44,066 nt of DNA from Chromohalobacter beijerinckii (GTDB lineage Bacteria > Pseudomonadota > Gammaproteobacteria > Pseudomonadales > Halomonadaceae), in NCBI RefSeq assembly GCF_023061185.1, contig NZ_JAKGAK010000024.1, positions 1 to 44,066 of the forward strand. The letters are read 5' to 3'. The notes under the pieces are model-generated. The model saw only the letters and a list, made by a program, of their open reading frames with translations. It had not been told where the DNA came from and searched no databases. Position 1 is the first letter of the stretch; the number at the start of each line of letters is the position of its first letter. Shown piece by piece: positions 17,022 to 25,185 of the stretch. The position numbers and the translations under genes were made by a program.

Positions 17022-18071
17022 ATGGCACGTCCCGGCTGGCTTGCCTCACTATGGCACTGGCTCATCGCCGGCGTGCTGGCACTGCTCATCGTCGCCAGCA
17101 GCGGCTGGGCGGTGCTGGCGCTGTGGTATCGCCTTCCCGGTCCCACCGTGCTGCGTTACGGCGTGGCGGGGCTGTGGATCATCGCCGCGCTGGCATGCTG
17201 CATGGGGCTGTTCCTCAAGGGCTGGCCGGCACGCGCCCTACTCGGCTATCTAGCCATGTACCTCGTGCTCGGCATCTGGTGGTGGACGATCCAACCCGCC
17301 ACCGAGCGCGACTGGGCGCCGGATGTCGCGCATATCGTCAGCGGCACACAAGAAGACGACAACCGCGTCACCGTCAACAACGTGCGTAACTTCCAATGGC
17401 GCACCCCGCAGGATTTCGATGAGCGCTGGGAAACCCGCCACTACGACCTGGACCAGCTACGCTCGGTCGATCTGCTGGTGTCCTACTGGATGGGGCCGGC
17501 CATCGCCCATACGCTGGTCAGCTTCGGCTTCGACGACGGGCGCTACCTGACGTTCTCGGTGGAGATACGCAAGGAGCGCGGTGAGGCCTTCTCCACCTTG
17601 GGCGGCTTCTTCAAGGAATACGAAGTCAGCATCATCGCCGCCGACGAGCGCGATATCGTGCGCGTGCGCACCAACACGCGCGGCGAGGACGTCTATCTAT
17701 ATCGCGTGCAGATGCCCAAGCCGGTCATGCAGGATCTGTTTCGCGCCTACCTCGACGAGGCCCACCAGTTACAACGCGAGCCGCACTACTACAACACGCT
17801 GACCTCCAACTGCACCACGCTGGTCTACGCCATGATGAAGCGCATCGTCCCCGGTCTGCCCTTCGACTACCGACTGCTGCTATCCGGCTACCTGCCCGAG
17901 TACGTGCACAGCGTCGGCGCGTTGGCACCCGGCGTTCCCTTCGCCGAACTCAAGGCCAAGGGGCATATCAACGCCCAGGCCCTGAAAACGAACGGCGCCG
18001 ACGGCTTCTCCGCCCGCATTCGCGAGGGCATCCCCGGCACCGACACGCCTTCCTACGACGCCGACAACTAA
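17022..18071 (+). CDS. DUF4105 (Lnb-like) membrane protein
   Basis: Membrane protein with a DUF4105 domain, now described in databases as the Lnb N-terminal periplasmic domain; the related Lnb protein of Gram-positives is a lipoprotein N-acyl transferase using a papain-like Cys. Seen: three N-terminal membrane segments (to about residue 90), then a soluble domain with SVDLLVSYWMGPAIAHTLVSFGF (in part), VSIIAADERDI, and the candidate active-site Cys in TLTSNCTTLVYAM. 349 residues, start 2 bases after the aminotransferase stop. Its stop overlaps the yifB stop by 4 bases, convergently. Function in this organism is unknown. Confidence 0.8.
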   Translation: MARPGWLASLWHWLIAGVLALLIVASSGWAVLALWYRLPGPTVLRYGVAGLWIIAALACCMGLFLKGWPARALLGYLAMYLVLGIWWWTIQPATERDWAPDVAHIVSGTQEDDNRVTVNNVRNFQWRTPQDFDERWETRHYDLDQLRSVDLLVSYWMGPAIAHTLVSFGFDDGRYLTFSVEIRKERGEAFSTLGGFFKEYEVSIIAADERDIVRVRTNTRGEDVYLYRVQMPKPVMQDLFRAYLDEAHQLQREPHYYNTLTSNCTTLVYAMMKRIVPGLPFDYRLLLSGYLPEYVHSVGALAPGVPFAELKAKGHINAQALKTNGADGFSARIREGIPGTDTPSYDADN

Positions 18072-19582
18072 GCCCCTCCATTGCCACCGATCAGCCGATC
18101 CAACTGACGATAGCCGATGGCTTCCATCAGTTGCGGCTGGCGGGGGCGGGGCTCCTCGGCAAGATCGGCGAGCGTCAGGGCGACGCGTAGCACGCGATGA
18201 TAGGCGCGGGCGGAGAGGTTGAGGCGGTTGAGCACGTCGGCCAGCCAGGTGCGTTCCTGGCCATCCAGGGCGCAGAGGTCCTCCAGCGCGCTGCTGGGTA
18301 AATAAGCGTTGAGCGCGCCGCGCTGGGCTTGGCGCTGGCGCGCAGCGAGAACACGCTGGCGAACGACCTCGGAGCTTTCGCCGCTGCGTTGTTCGGTGAG
18401 TTGTGCGGCGGGCAATGCGGGGACTTCCACCTGCAGATCGATACGGTCGAGCAGTGGGCCCGAGATACGGGCCTGGTAGCGCTGCACTTGGGCCGGCGTG
18501 CACACACAGGCTTTGCGCGGGTCGCCGAGATGTCCGCACGGGCACGGATTCATTGCCGCGACGAGTTGAAAGCGAGCGGGAAAGCAGCTCTGCATCAATG
18601 CCCGCGAGACGACGATCTGGCCCGATTCCAGCGGTTCGCGTAGCACCTCCAGCACACGCCGGTCGAACTCCGGCAATTCATCCAGAAACAGCACCCCGTG
18701 ATGCGCCAGTGAAATCTCCCCCGGGCGTGGCTTGCCGCCACCGCCGACCAAGGCCACACCACTGGCGGTGTGATGCGGCGTACGAAACGGCCGTTGCCCC
18801 CAGCGTTCTAGGATCGGCAGGCCGCATACCGAGCGCACGGCGGCCACTTCCAGCGCTTCATCTTCTTGGAGGGGTGGCAAAATCCCGGGTAATCGACTGG
18901 CGAGCATGGTCTTGCCGGTACCCGGCGGGCCAGCGAACAGAAGATTGTGGCCGCCGCTGGCGGCAACTTCCAACGCCCGCCGGGCCTGATGCTGGCCACG
19001 CACTTCGGCGAGGTCGGGCTCAGCCAAGCGCGGTGCAGGCCGTTCACCAAGTTGGTGCGGCGTGATCGGCGCTTGTTTGAGCAAGTGGGCAACGACTTGT
19101 GGCAAGTCGGCGGCGGGGAGGACGTCCAGGTCGCCGGCCAACGCCGCTTCATCGGCGTTGCTCTCGGGCAGCAACAGTGCACGCCCGGCGCGACGCGCTT
19201 CCAGGGCCGCCGGCAGCACCCCGCGCACGGGGCGCAACTTGCCATCCAGCGCCAACTCGCCCAGGCATTCGAGATCCGCCACCGCCTCGCCGGGAATCTG
19301 CCCTGAGGCCACCAGAATGCCCAGCGCAATGGGAAGATCGAAGCGTCCGCCTTCCTTGGGGAGGTCCGCCGGCGCGAGATTGAGCGTGATGCGCCGCGTG
19401 GGAAAGTCGAAACCGGCATTAATCAGGGCGCTGCGCACTCGTTCGCGGCTCTCTTTTACCGCTGCCTCCGGCAGTCCGACGATCGCCAATCCCGGGAGGC
19501 CGTTGGTGAGGTGCACTTCGACCAACACATTCGGCGCCTCCAGCCCCAAGCCGGCACGCGTATTGATGATGGCAAGCGCCAT
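18068..19582 (-). CDS. YifB/ComM family Mg-chelatase-like AAA+ ATPase
   Basis: Cytoplasmic AAA+ protein of the ComM/YifB family; ComM is a hexameric helicase promoting branch migration during natural transformation. Seen: N-terminal Lon-S5-like ChlI domain (MALAIINTRAGLGLEAP, GLPEAAVKESRERVRSAL), Walker A GPPGTGKTMLA, Walker B GVLFLDELPEF, the Cys-rich insert NPCPCGHLGDPRKACVC, and a C-terminal lid with RAYHRVLRVALTLADL. 504 residues, full length. ATG 19582 follows AAGGAGG; the open frame beyond it is not coding-like. Whether this organism is naturally competent cannot be told from the window. Confidence 0.93.
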   Translation of the reverse strand: MALAIINTRAGLGLEAPNVLVEVHLTNGLPGLAIVGLPEAAVKESRERVRSALINAGFDFPTRRITLNLAPADLPKEGGRFDLPIALGILVASGQIPGEAVADLECLGELALDGKLRPVRGVLPAALEARRAGRALLLPESNADEAALAGDLDVLPAADLPQVVAHLLKQAPITPHQLGERPAPRLAEPDLAEVRGQHQARRALEVAASGGHNLLFAGPPGTGKTMLASRLPGILPPLQEDEALEVAAVRSVCGLPILERWGQRPFRTPHHTASGVALVGGGGKPRPGEISLAHHGVLFLDELPEFDRRVLEVLREPLESGQIVVSRALMQSCFPARFQLVAAMNPCPCGHLGDPRKACVCTPAQVQRYQARISGPLLDRIDLQVEVPALPAAQLTEQRSGESSEVVRQRVLAARQRQAQRGALNAYLPSSALEDLCALDGQERTWLADVLNRLNLSARAYHRVLRVALTLADLAEEPRPRQPQLMEAIGYRQLDRLIGGNGGA

Positions 19583-19698
19583 GCAGCCTCCTTCCGTCAC
19601 ATCAAAATATGCGTATACACTAATTGATTGACGGCGGTAACGCACGCGCTGCGGAAGGCGGCGAGAGGGCCTATCGGCAAGAAAGAGGCAAAAGGCGG

Positions 19699-19722
19699 AT
19701 GCCGTCTCGACCGAGACGGCAT
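19699..19722 (-). terminator. Terminator-like hairpin after ubiK
   Basis: A near-perfect inverted repeat ATGCCGTCTCG/CGAGACGGCAT lies 18 bases beyond the ubiK stop; on the minus strand it is followed after a few bases by TTTT. Confidence 0.55.
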
Positions 19723-19739
19723 TCGTGATCGAGCGGCGA

Positions 19740-20093
19740 TCAGTTCTTGCGGGAGGTGTCGGACGCGCTCGACTCGTCGGCGTCGCCATTGGCGTCGGGT
19801 TCGGTCGCCGGCTCGGCGCCTTCGGCGGCGGCCACCGGGGCGCTCTGGCCCACTTCTAGCGCCGCTTCCAATGCCGCGACCTGCGCCTCGAGTGATTCGA
19901 CCCGGGAGCGCGTGCGCTGCAGCACTTCCATCAAGATATCGAAGTCCTCACGCGAGACCAGCTCCATGCGATCGAAGGCGCCGCGCATCACACCCTGGAC
20001 GCTGCGCTGGATGTCTTCCGGCGCGTGCGAGGCATCCTGGAGCCGGTCGCCGACTTGCTGTGCGAGACGTGAGAAGAGGTCGTGTGTCGCCAT
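19740..20093 (-). CDS. ubiK: Ubiquinone biosynthesis accessory factor UbiK (BMFP domain)
   Basis: Small accessory protein of aerobic ubiquinone synthesis that works with UbiJ. Seen: 117 residues; N-terminal amphipathic segment ATHDLFSRLAQQVGDRLQ, then SVQGVMRGAFDRMELVSREDFD and a coiled coil VLQRTRSRVESLEAQVAALEAAL (quoted in part), the BMFP/YqiC pattern. A low-complexity acidic, Ala/Glu-rich tail of about 35 residues follows, longer than in E. coli and typical of halophile proteins. ATG 20093 has GAGGGAA upstream; the longer frame to 20237 is not coding-like. It is divergent from glnK. Confidence 0.85.
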   Translation of the reverse strand: MATHDLFSRLAQQVGDRLQDASHAPEDIQRSVQGVMRGAFDRMELVSREDFDILMEVLQRTRSRVESLEAQVAALEAALEVGQSAPVAAAEGAEPATEPDANGDADESSASDTSRKN

Positions 20094-20158
20094 GAGAGTT
20101 CCCTCGGATTGAACGTTTCCTTCTCGCCACAGCATACGCAAGGCCGACGAAATACGCA

Positions 20159-20175
20159 TGCGCCATATTGGTGCA
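20159..20175 (+). promoter_or_regulatory. NtrC-like enhancer site
   Basis: TGCGCCATATTGGTGCA differs by one base from a perfect palindrome and matches the known NtrC pattern TGCACCA-N3-TGGTGCA. It lies about 120 bases before the sigma-54 promoter at 20295, a normal enhancer distance. A weaker GCACCA half-site follows at 20192-20197. Confidence 0.65.
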
Positions 20176-20263
20176 GGCCCGTCAGCAACACGCACCAAAA
20201 GCTGGCGAGGGGCGTTCCATGTTTGGGCACTACACACAGCGTCGTTTCCACACCCTCCCGTAA

Positions 20264-20689
<426 letters not shown>

Positions 20690-20716
20690 GGCAAGGGCTG
20701 AAGGGAGACACAATAA

Positions 20717-21967
20717 ATGACTGAAGATATTACACAGCTATCGTACGCGCTCGACACCTTCTATTTCTTGATCGCCGGTGTGCTGGTCATGTGGATGGCC
20801 GCCGGCTTCGCCATGCTCGAAGCGGGCCTGGTCCGCTCCAAGAACACGGCGGAAATCCTGACCAAGAACGTGGTGTTGTTCGCCATCTCTTGCACCATGT
20901 ATCTGCTGTTCAGCTACCACTTGATGTATTCCAGTGGCGCTGGCGGCTTCCTGCCGAGTCTGGGCTTTCTGCTCGGCGGCGAGAACTCCGTCGATCAGGT
21001 AATGGGCAGCAACGGGGATATCTATTATTCCAACCGTGCCGACTTCTTCTTCCAGGTGGTGTTCGTCGCAACCGCCATGTCGATCGTCTCCGGGGCCGTG
21101 GCAGAACGCATGAAACTCTGGGCGTTTCTGGCCTTCGCCGTGGTGATGACCGGGATCATCTATCCGACGTCCGGCTATTGGACCTGGGGCGGTGGCTGGC
21201 TCGCCGAGCTGGGTTATTCCGACTATGCCGGTTCGGGCATCGTCCACATGGCGGGTGCGGCCGCGGCCCTGGCCGGGGTGCTGGTACTCGGGCCGCGCAA
21301 GGGCAAATACGGCAAGAACGGCGCGATCTACGCCATTCCCGGCGCCAACCTGCCGCTGGCGACGCTGGGGACCTTCATCCTGTGGATGGGCTGGTTCGGC
21401 TTCAACGGTGGCAGCGAGCTGATGGTCTCCAACATCGATTCCGCCAATAACATGGCGCAGGTGCTGGTCAACACCAATGCCGCCGCCGCGGGCGGGGTGA
21501 TTGCCGCGCTGATCCTCGCCAAGATCTGGTTCCGCAAGGCGGACCTGACCATGGCGCTCAACGGTGCCATCGCCGGCCTGGTCGCGATCACCGCCGACCC
21601 GCTGTCCCCCACCGGCCTGGGCGCCACGCTCATCGGTGCCGTCGGCGGGCTGCTGGTGGTGGTTTCCATCGTAGCGCTGGACAAGCTCAAGATCGACGAT
21701 CCGGTGGGTGCTATCTCCGCGCACGGCGTGGCCGGCTTGTGGGGTGTTCTGGTGGTGCCTCTTACCAATGCCAGTGCCTCCTTCGGCGCTCAGATCATCG
21801 GCGCCCTCGCCATCTTCCTGTGGTGCTTCATCGCCAGCCTGATCGTATGGCTGATCATCAAGGCCGCGATGGGCGTGCGAGTCAGTGAAGAAGAAGAATA
21901 CGAAGGGGTCGACCTGGCCGAATGCGGTCTGGAAGCCTATCCCGAGTTTTCCGTCGGCAAGAAGTAA
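20717..21967 (+). CDS. amtB: Ammonium channel AmtB
   Basis: Trimeric inner-membrane ammonium transporter, closed by GlnK binding. Seen: 416 residues and about eleven membrane segments. The start is directly in helix 1 (ALDTFYFLIAGVLVMWMAAG) with no cleavable signal peptide. Conserved pore elements include GFAMLEAGLVRSKN, His177 in GIVHMAGAAAALAG, DPLSPTGL and the second pore His in ISAHGVAGLWG. The cytoplasmic tail carries the EEEEYEGVDLAECG stretch. It has AGGGAG upstream and is co-transcribed with glnK. A strong terminator follows. Confidence 0.95.
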   Translation: MTEDITQLSYALDTFYFLIAGVLVMWMAAGFAMLEAGLVRSKNTAEILTKNVVLFAISCTMYLLFSYHLMYSSGAGGFLPSLGFLLGGENSVDQVMGSNGDIYYSNRADFFFQVVFVATAMSIVSGAVAERMKLWAFLAFAVVMTGIIYPTSGYWTWGGGWLAELGYSDYAGSGIVHMAGAAAALAGVLVLGPRKGKYGKNGAIYAIPGANLPLATLGTFILWMGWFGFNGGSELMVSNIDSANNMAQVLVNTNAAAAGGVIAALILAKIWFRKADLTMALNGAIAGLVAITADPLSPTGLGATLIGAVGGLLVVVSIVALDKLKIDDPVGAISAHGVAGLWGVLVVPLTNASASFGAQIIGALAIFLWCFIASLIVWLIIKAAMGVRVSEEEEYEGVDLAECGLEAYPEFSVGKK

Positions 21968-22004
21968 GCAAGCCGACGTACCGAGTGAGCTGGCGTGCTC
22001 CCCT

Positions 22005-22028
22005 GGCCCCCTTCGGGGGGCCTTTTTT
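22005..22028 (+). terminator. Strong terminator after amtB
   Basis: GGCCCCC-TTCG-GGGGGCC (22005-22022) is followed directly by T6. It separates amtB from the second glnK-type gene, which therefore needs its own promoter. Confidence 0.9.
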
Positions 22029-22077
22029 AATCCCGCGACCAGCGGTGTATGCTTGAAAGCATGATCGTTGGGCATAA

Positions 22078-22464
<387 letters not shown>

Positions 22465-22504
22465 GCGCACTCAGCCAGCTGGCTGAAGCCGCCTCTGATT
22501 CGTC

Positions 22505-22528
22505 ATGCCCCTGCGCAGCCAGGGGCAT
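22505..22528. terminator. Stem-loop between glnK copy 2 and the ankyrin gene
   Basis: ATGCCCCTG/CAGGGGCAT forms a 9-bp stem with a 6-base loop between two convergent genes. T-tracts are absent, so its strength is uncertain. A perfect 16-bp palindrome (22471-22486) sits just before it, 7 bases after the glnK stop. Confidence 0.45.
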
Positions 22529-22550
22529 TGTCGTGTTCAGGGCATGGGCG

Positions 22551-23078
22551 TTAGGTATGAGCGCCGGGCAGCATCGCAGGCGTCTTGGTCGCCCCCATCG
22601 CCGAGGCGAGTTCGTGTGCCGTCATGCCACGGCTGTCGGTGGCATTGGGGTCGGCGCCCTGGGCCAGCAGGAAGTCGACGACCTCGGCGTTGTCGAACAT
22701 GGCGGCAAACATCAATGCCGTCTTGTCGTCGGGAGAGCGGGCGTTGACCGAGGCGCCATGCGACACCAGCAGCTCGGCCATGGCCAGGTCGCCCTTGAAG
22801 GACGCGCCAGAGAGTGGATGATGGCCGTTGTCGTTGTACATCTCGGGATCGGCGCCCTGCTCGAGCAACAGTTGCGTGGCCTCGAGATGCCCGTGATAGC
22901 TGGCCAGCATCAACAAACTGTCGCCCTTGTCGTTGCACATGTTGGGCGGCAGCCCTTGAGCCAGCCAGCCGCGTAGCTTTTCCGCCTCGCCGTTGCGCGC
23001 GCTATTGAAAATCTCCGTGGCCAGGCGAATCGTGGCCTCATCCAGCTCGGCGTTGCCGGTGTCATTATCATCCGACAT
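22551..23078 (-). CDS. Ankyrin-repeat protein
   Basis: Cytoplasmic protein of 175 residues with about four ankyrin repeats, a protein-binding scaffold; partner unknown. Seen: acidic N-terminus, then repeat units GDSLLMLASYHGHLEATQLL, GHHPLSGASFKGDLAMAELL, KTALMFAAMFDNAEVVDFLL and a last partial repeat RGMTAHELASAMG, joined by the usual GADP and GASVN turns. ATG 23078 has AGGAG upstream. No signal peptide. Small bacterial ankyrin proteins of this kind are often near catalase or stress genes, but here the neighbours are PII and a LysR regulator, so context gives no role. Confidence 0.85.
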   Translation of the reverse strand: MSDDNDTGNAELDEATIRLATEIFNSARNGEAEKLRGWLAQGLPPNMCNDKGDSLLMLASYHGHLEATQLLLEQGADPEMYNDNGHHPLSGASFKGDLAMAELLVSHGASVNARSPDDKTALMFAAMFDNAEVVDFLLAQGADPNATDSRGMTAHELASAMGATKTPAMLPGAHT

Positions 23079-23164
23079 CGTGTCGTGCTCCTTGTGGCAT
23101 CTAGCATCGAGCGTAGCATGTCGTTTCACGCGACGCGTCACCCTCCAAGAGACCCGAGAGTCCC

Positions 23165-24049
23165 ATGCTGGATATCAAGTATTACGTATTGATCGACGCC
23201 ATTGCCACCCACGGCACCGTGCACGATGCTGCCGCCGCCATCGGCATCACCCAGCCTGCGGCGACGCATCGCATTCGGGAGATGGAACGCCGCCTGGGCG
23301 TCGCTCTTTTCCATCGCGAAGGACGCCGACTGACGCTTTCCGCCTCGGGCGAGCGGCTGCTCGATACCGCGCACGACGTGCTACCCCGCCTGCGTAGTGC
23401 CGAGCTCGAGGCGTGGCAATTGGCACGCCGGGCCGAACCCGCCTTGCGCCTGGGCATCGGCCCTTACGACACCTTCTCGCGGGCAATTCCACATCTTTAT
23501 GACCAGCATGCGCGCGACATCGATCTGGTCCGCCTGCCCATGGCGGACATGACCACGGCGCTACTCGCCAACCGGGTCGACATGATCTGCATGATCGAGG
23601 TGCCCTCGCAGCGCGGCATCGCTCATCAGCTATTGTTCGAGGAACCGCTGGTGGCCGTTTTGCCGCCCGAGCATCCTTATGCACAGAGCGATGCGGTTCC
23701 CGCCGAGGTTTTCGATCGAGGCCGACATTTCACCTACAGCATCACGCCCGAATCCGGTCATGAATTTGAGCATTTCTTCCAGCCGGCCGGCGTCTATCCT
23801 TCGCACATGGTACAGATCGAGTCGGTGGCCTTGATCCTGGAACTCGTCGCCGCCGGCAAGGGCGTGAGCATTCTCTCGCGCTGGGCCGCGCGAGATGCCC
23901 ATCAGGCAGGGCACGTCGTCATGCGCCCTCTGGCTGGCGAGCTGCCACGCATCCCTTGGTATCTGGCCTATACGCAGACGCCCCACATCACCGCCGCTGC
24001 CGAGTCGATGGCCGCCACACTGCGTCATCTCTACCGCACCGACGACTGA
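23165..24049 (+). CDS. LysR-family transcriptional regulator
   Basis: LysR-type regulator of 294 residues, N-terminal winged helix-turn-helix (GTVHDAAAAIGITQPAATHR, with EMERRLGVALFHREGRR) and a C-terminal co-inducer-binding domain (LRLGIGPYDTFSRAIPHLY, LVAVLPPEHPYA). Within the family the HTH start MLDIKYYVLIDAIATHGT resembles MetR-like members. It is read in the same direction as, and 182 bases before, the oxygenase/M24/binding-protein operon, and is the most likely regulator of that operon, with the ligand unknown. The intergenic region contains four 14-nt tandem repeats. Confidence 0.88.
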   Translation: MLDIKYYVLIDAIATHGTVHDAAAAIGITQPAATHRIREMERRLGVALFHREGRRLTLSASGERLLDTAHDVLPRLRSAELEAWQLARRAEPALRLGIGPYDTFSRAIPHLYDQHARDIDLVRLPMADMTTALLANRVDMICMIEVPSQRGIAHQLLFEEPLVAVLPPEHPYAQSDAVPAEVFDRGRHFTYSITPESGHEFEHFFQPAGVYPSHMVQIESVALILELVAAGKGVSILSRWAARDAHQAGHVVMRPLAGELPRIPWYLAYTQTPHITAAAESMAATLRHLYRTDD

Positions 24050-24155
24050 GACAAGACGCCATCTGCTACAACGCACGCGATCGATAAGAATCTCGTCGCA
24101 GATGGCCGGACATTCTCATTAGTTTCACGCCCTCCCTCCTTTTACCGTATCGCTA

Positions 24156-24211
24156 CTCCTTATCAAGGACTCCCAATCATCGGCTCCCAACCAACGAGTC
24201 CCGATCAACGA
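24156..24211 (+). repeat. Four tandem 14-nt imperfect repeats in the operon leader
   Basis: Four head-to-tail units with consensus CTCCCAATCAACGA occupy 24156-24169, 24170-24183, 24184-24197 and 24198-24211, matching the consensus at 11, 12, 13 and 12 of 14 positions. They end 20 bases before the oxygenase ATG and directly before its ribosome-binding site. They may be regulator sites or a leader element. Confidence 0.7.
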
Positions 24212-24231
24212 CCGCACAGGAGGGCGATCTC

Positions 24232-25128
24232 ATGTCACAGGCCACGCTCGCAACTCAAACTACCGCACAGGACGTCACCGCCGAGCATCATCCCCTGGCG
24301 CGTTTCATCGACCTCGAACGCTATCCGATCCTGGAGCGCGATAGCGACGCCTACCGGGCCACTGTCGAGGGCGTGCGCGATCAACTACGCACCGACGGCT
24401 GCGCCCTGTTGTCGAAGTTCATCCGCGAGGACCTCATCGAACCGCTGCGCGAGGAAAGCGAGGCCCTGGCGCCCAAGGCGTTCTACTCGGACAACAACGT
24501 CAATCCCTACGTCACGCCGGACGATCCGTCGCTGCCCGAGGATCACCCCGCTCGCTTCTTCCAGCACTACACCAATGGCTTCGTGGCGCGCGACCTGATC
24601 CCCGAGGACGCCATCGTCCAGCAGCTCTATCGCGACCCCGACTTTCAACGCTTCGTCGCCGATTGCCTCGAAGAGCCGGTGATTTACGAGTTCGCCGACC
24701 CCATCGCGGGGCTGGTCATCAACGTGATGCCCGACGACACCGAGCTGCCCTGGCATTTCGATACCAACGAATTCATCGTCAGCCTGATGACGCGGCGCCC
24801 CAACGAAGGCGGCGAATTCCAATACGCCCCCAGCATCCGCCGTCCCGGCGAGGAGAACTTCGCGGCCGTGAAACGCGTGCTCGAGGGCGACCACACCGAC
24901 GTCGAATCGCTGACGCTCAACACCGGTGACCTGCAGCTCTTCAAGGGGCGCTACTCCATGCACCGCGTCGCCGCCGCCAAGGGGCAGCGTCTGTGCACCC
25001 TGCTCGGCTACGCCAAGACGCCCGACATGATGGGTAGCCTGGAGCACACCCGGCGCATCTACGGTCGCGTCACCCAGCAACACATCGATGCTGACAATCA
25101 GCGCCGTCACGACGCGCTCATGGGCTAA
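24232..25128 (+). CDS. Fe(II)/2-oxoglutarate-dependent oxygenase
   Basis: Predicted non-heme iron oxygenase; substrate unknown. Seen: 298 residues, double-stranded beta-helix motifs with the facial triad His175 and Asp177 (PWHFDTNEF) and the distal His244 (YSMHRVAA), followed by Arg253 as probable 2-oxoglutarate ligand (GQRLCTLLGYA). Because the second ligand is Asp and not Gly/Ala, it should hydroxylate or oxidise, not halogenate. The N-terminal half (SKFIREDLIEPLREE, HPARFFQHYTNGF) fits the group sometimes called ArpA-like. It has AGGAGGG upstream and heads an operon with an M24-type enzyme (57-base gap) and a betaine-type binding protein (59-base gap), so a small zwitterionic substrate is plausible. 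Confidence 0.75.
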   Translation: MSQATLATQTTAQDVTAEHHPLARFIDLERYPILERDSDAYRATVEGVRDQLRTDGCALLSKFIREDLIEPLREESEALAPKAFYSDNNVNPYVTPDDPSLPEDHPARFFQHYTNGFVARDLIPEDAIVQQLYRDPDFQRFVADCLEEPVIYEFADPIAGLVINVMPDDTELPWHFDTNEFIVSLMTRRPNEGGEFQYAPSIRRPGEENFAAVKRVLEGDHTDVESLTLNTGDLQLFKGRYSMHRVAAAKGQRLCTLLGYAKTPDMMGSLEHTRRIYGRVTQQHIDADNQRRHDALMG

Positions 25129-25185
25129 CACCGCCTCGCGTACGTCACCAAGCGTCTCGTTCACTCTTTACAAGGATGCCTTTCA

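Noticed and set aside
20738-22075. 445-codon minus-strand frame
   Set aside because: Antisense to amtB; His/Gly/Gln/Asp-rich translation typical of a shadow frame.
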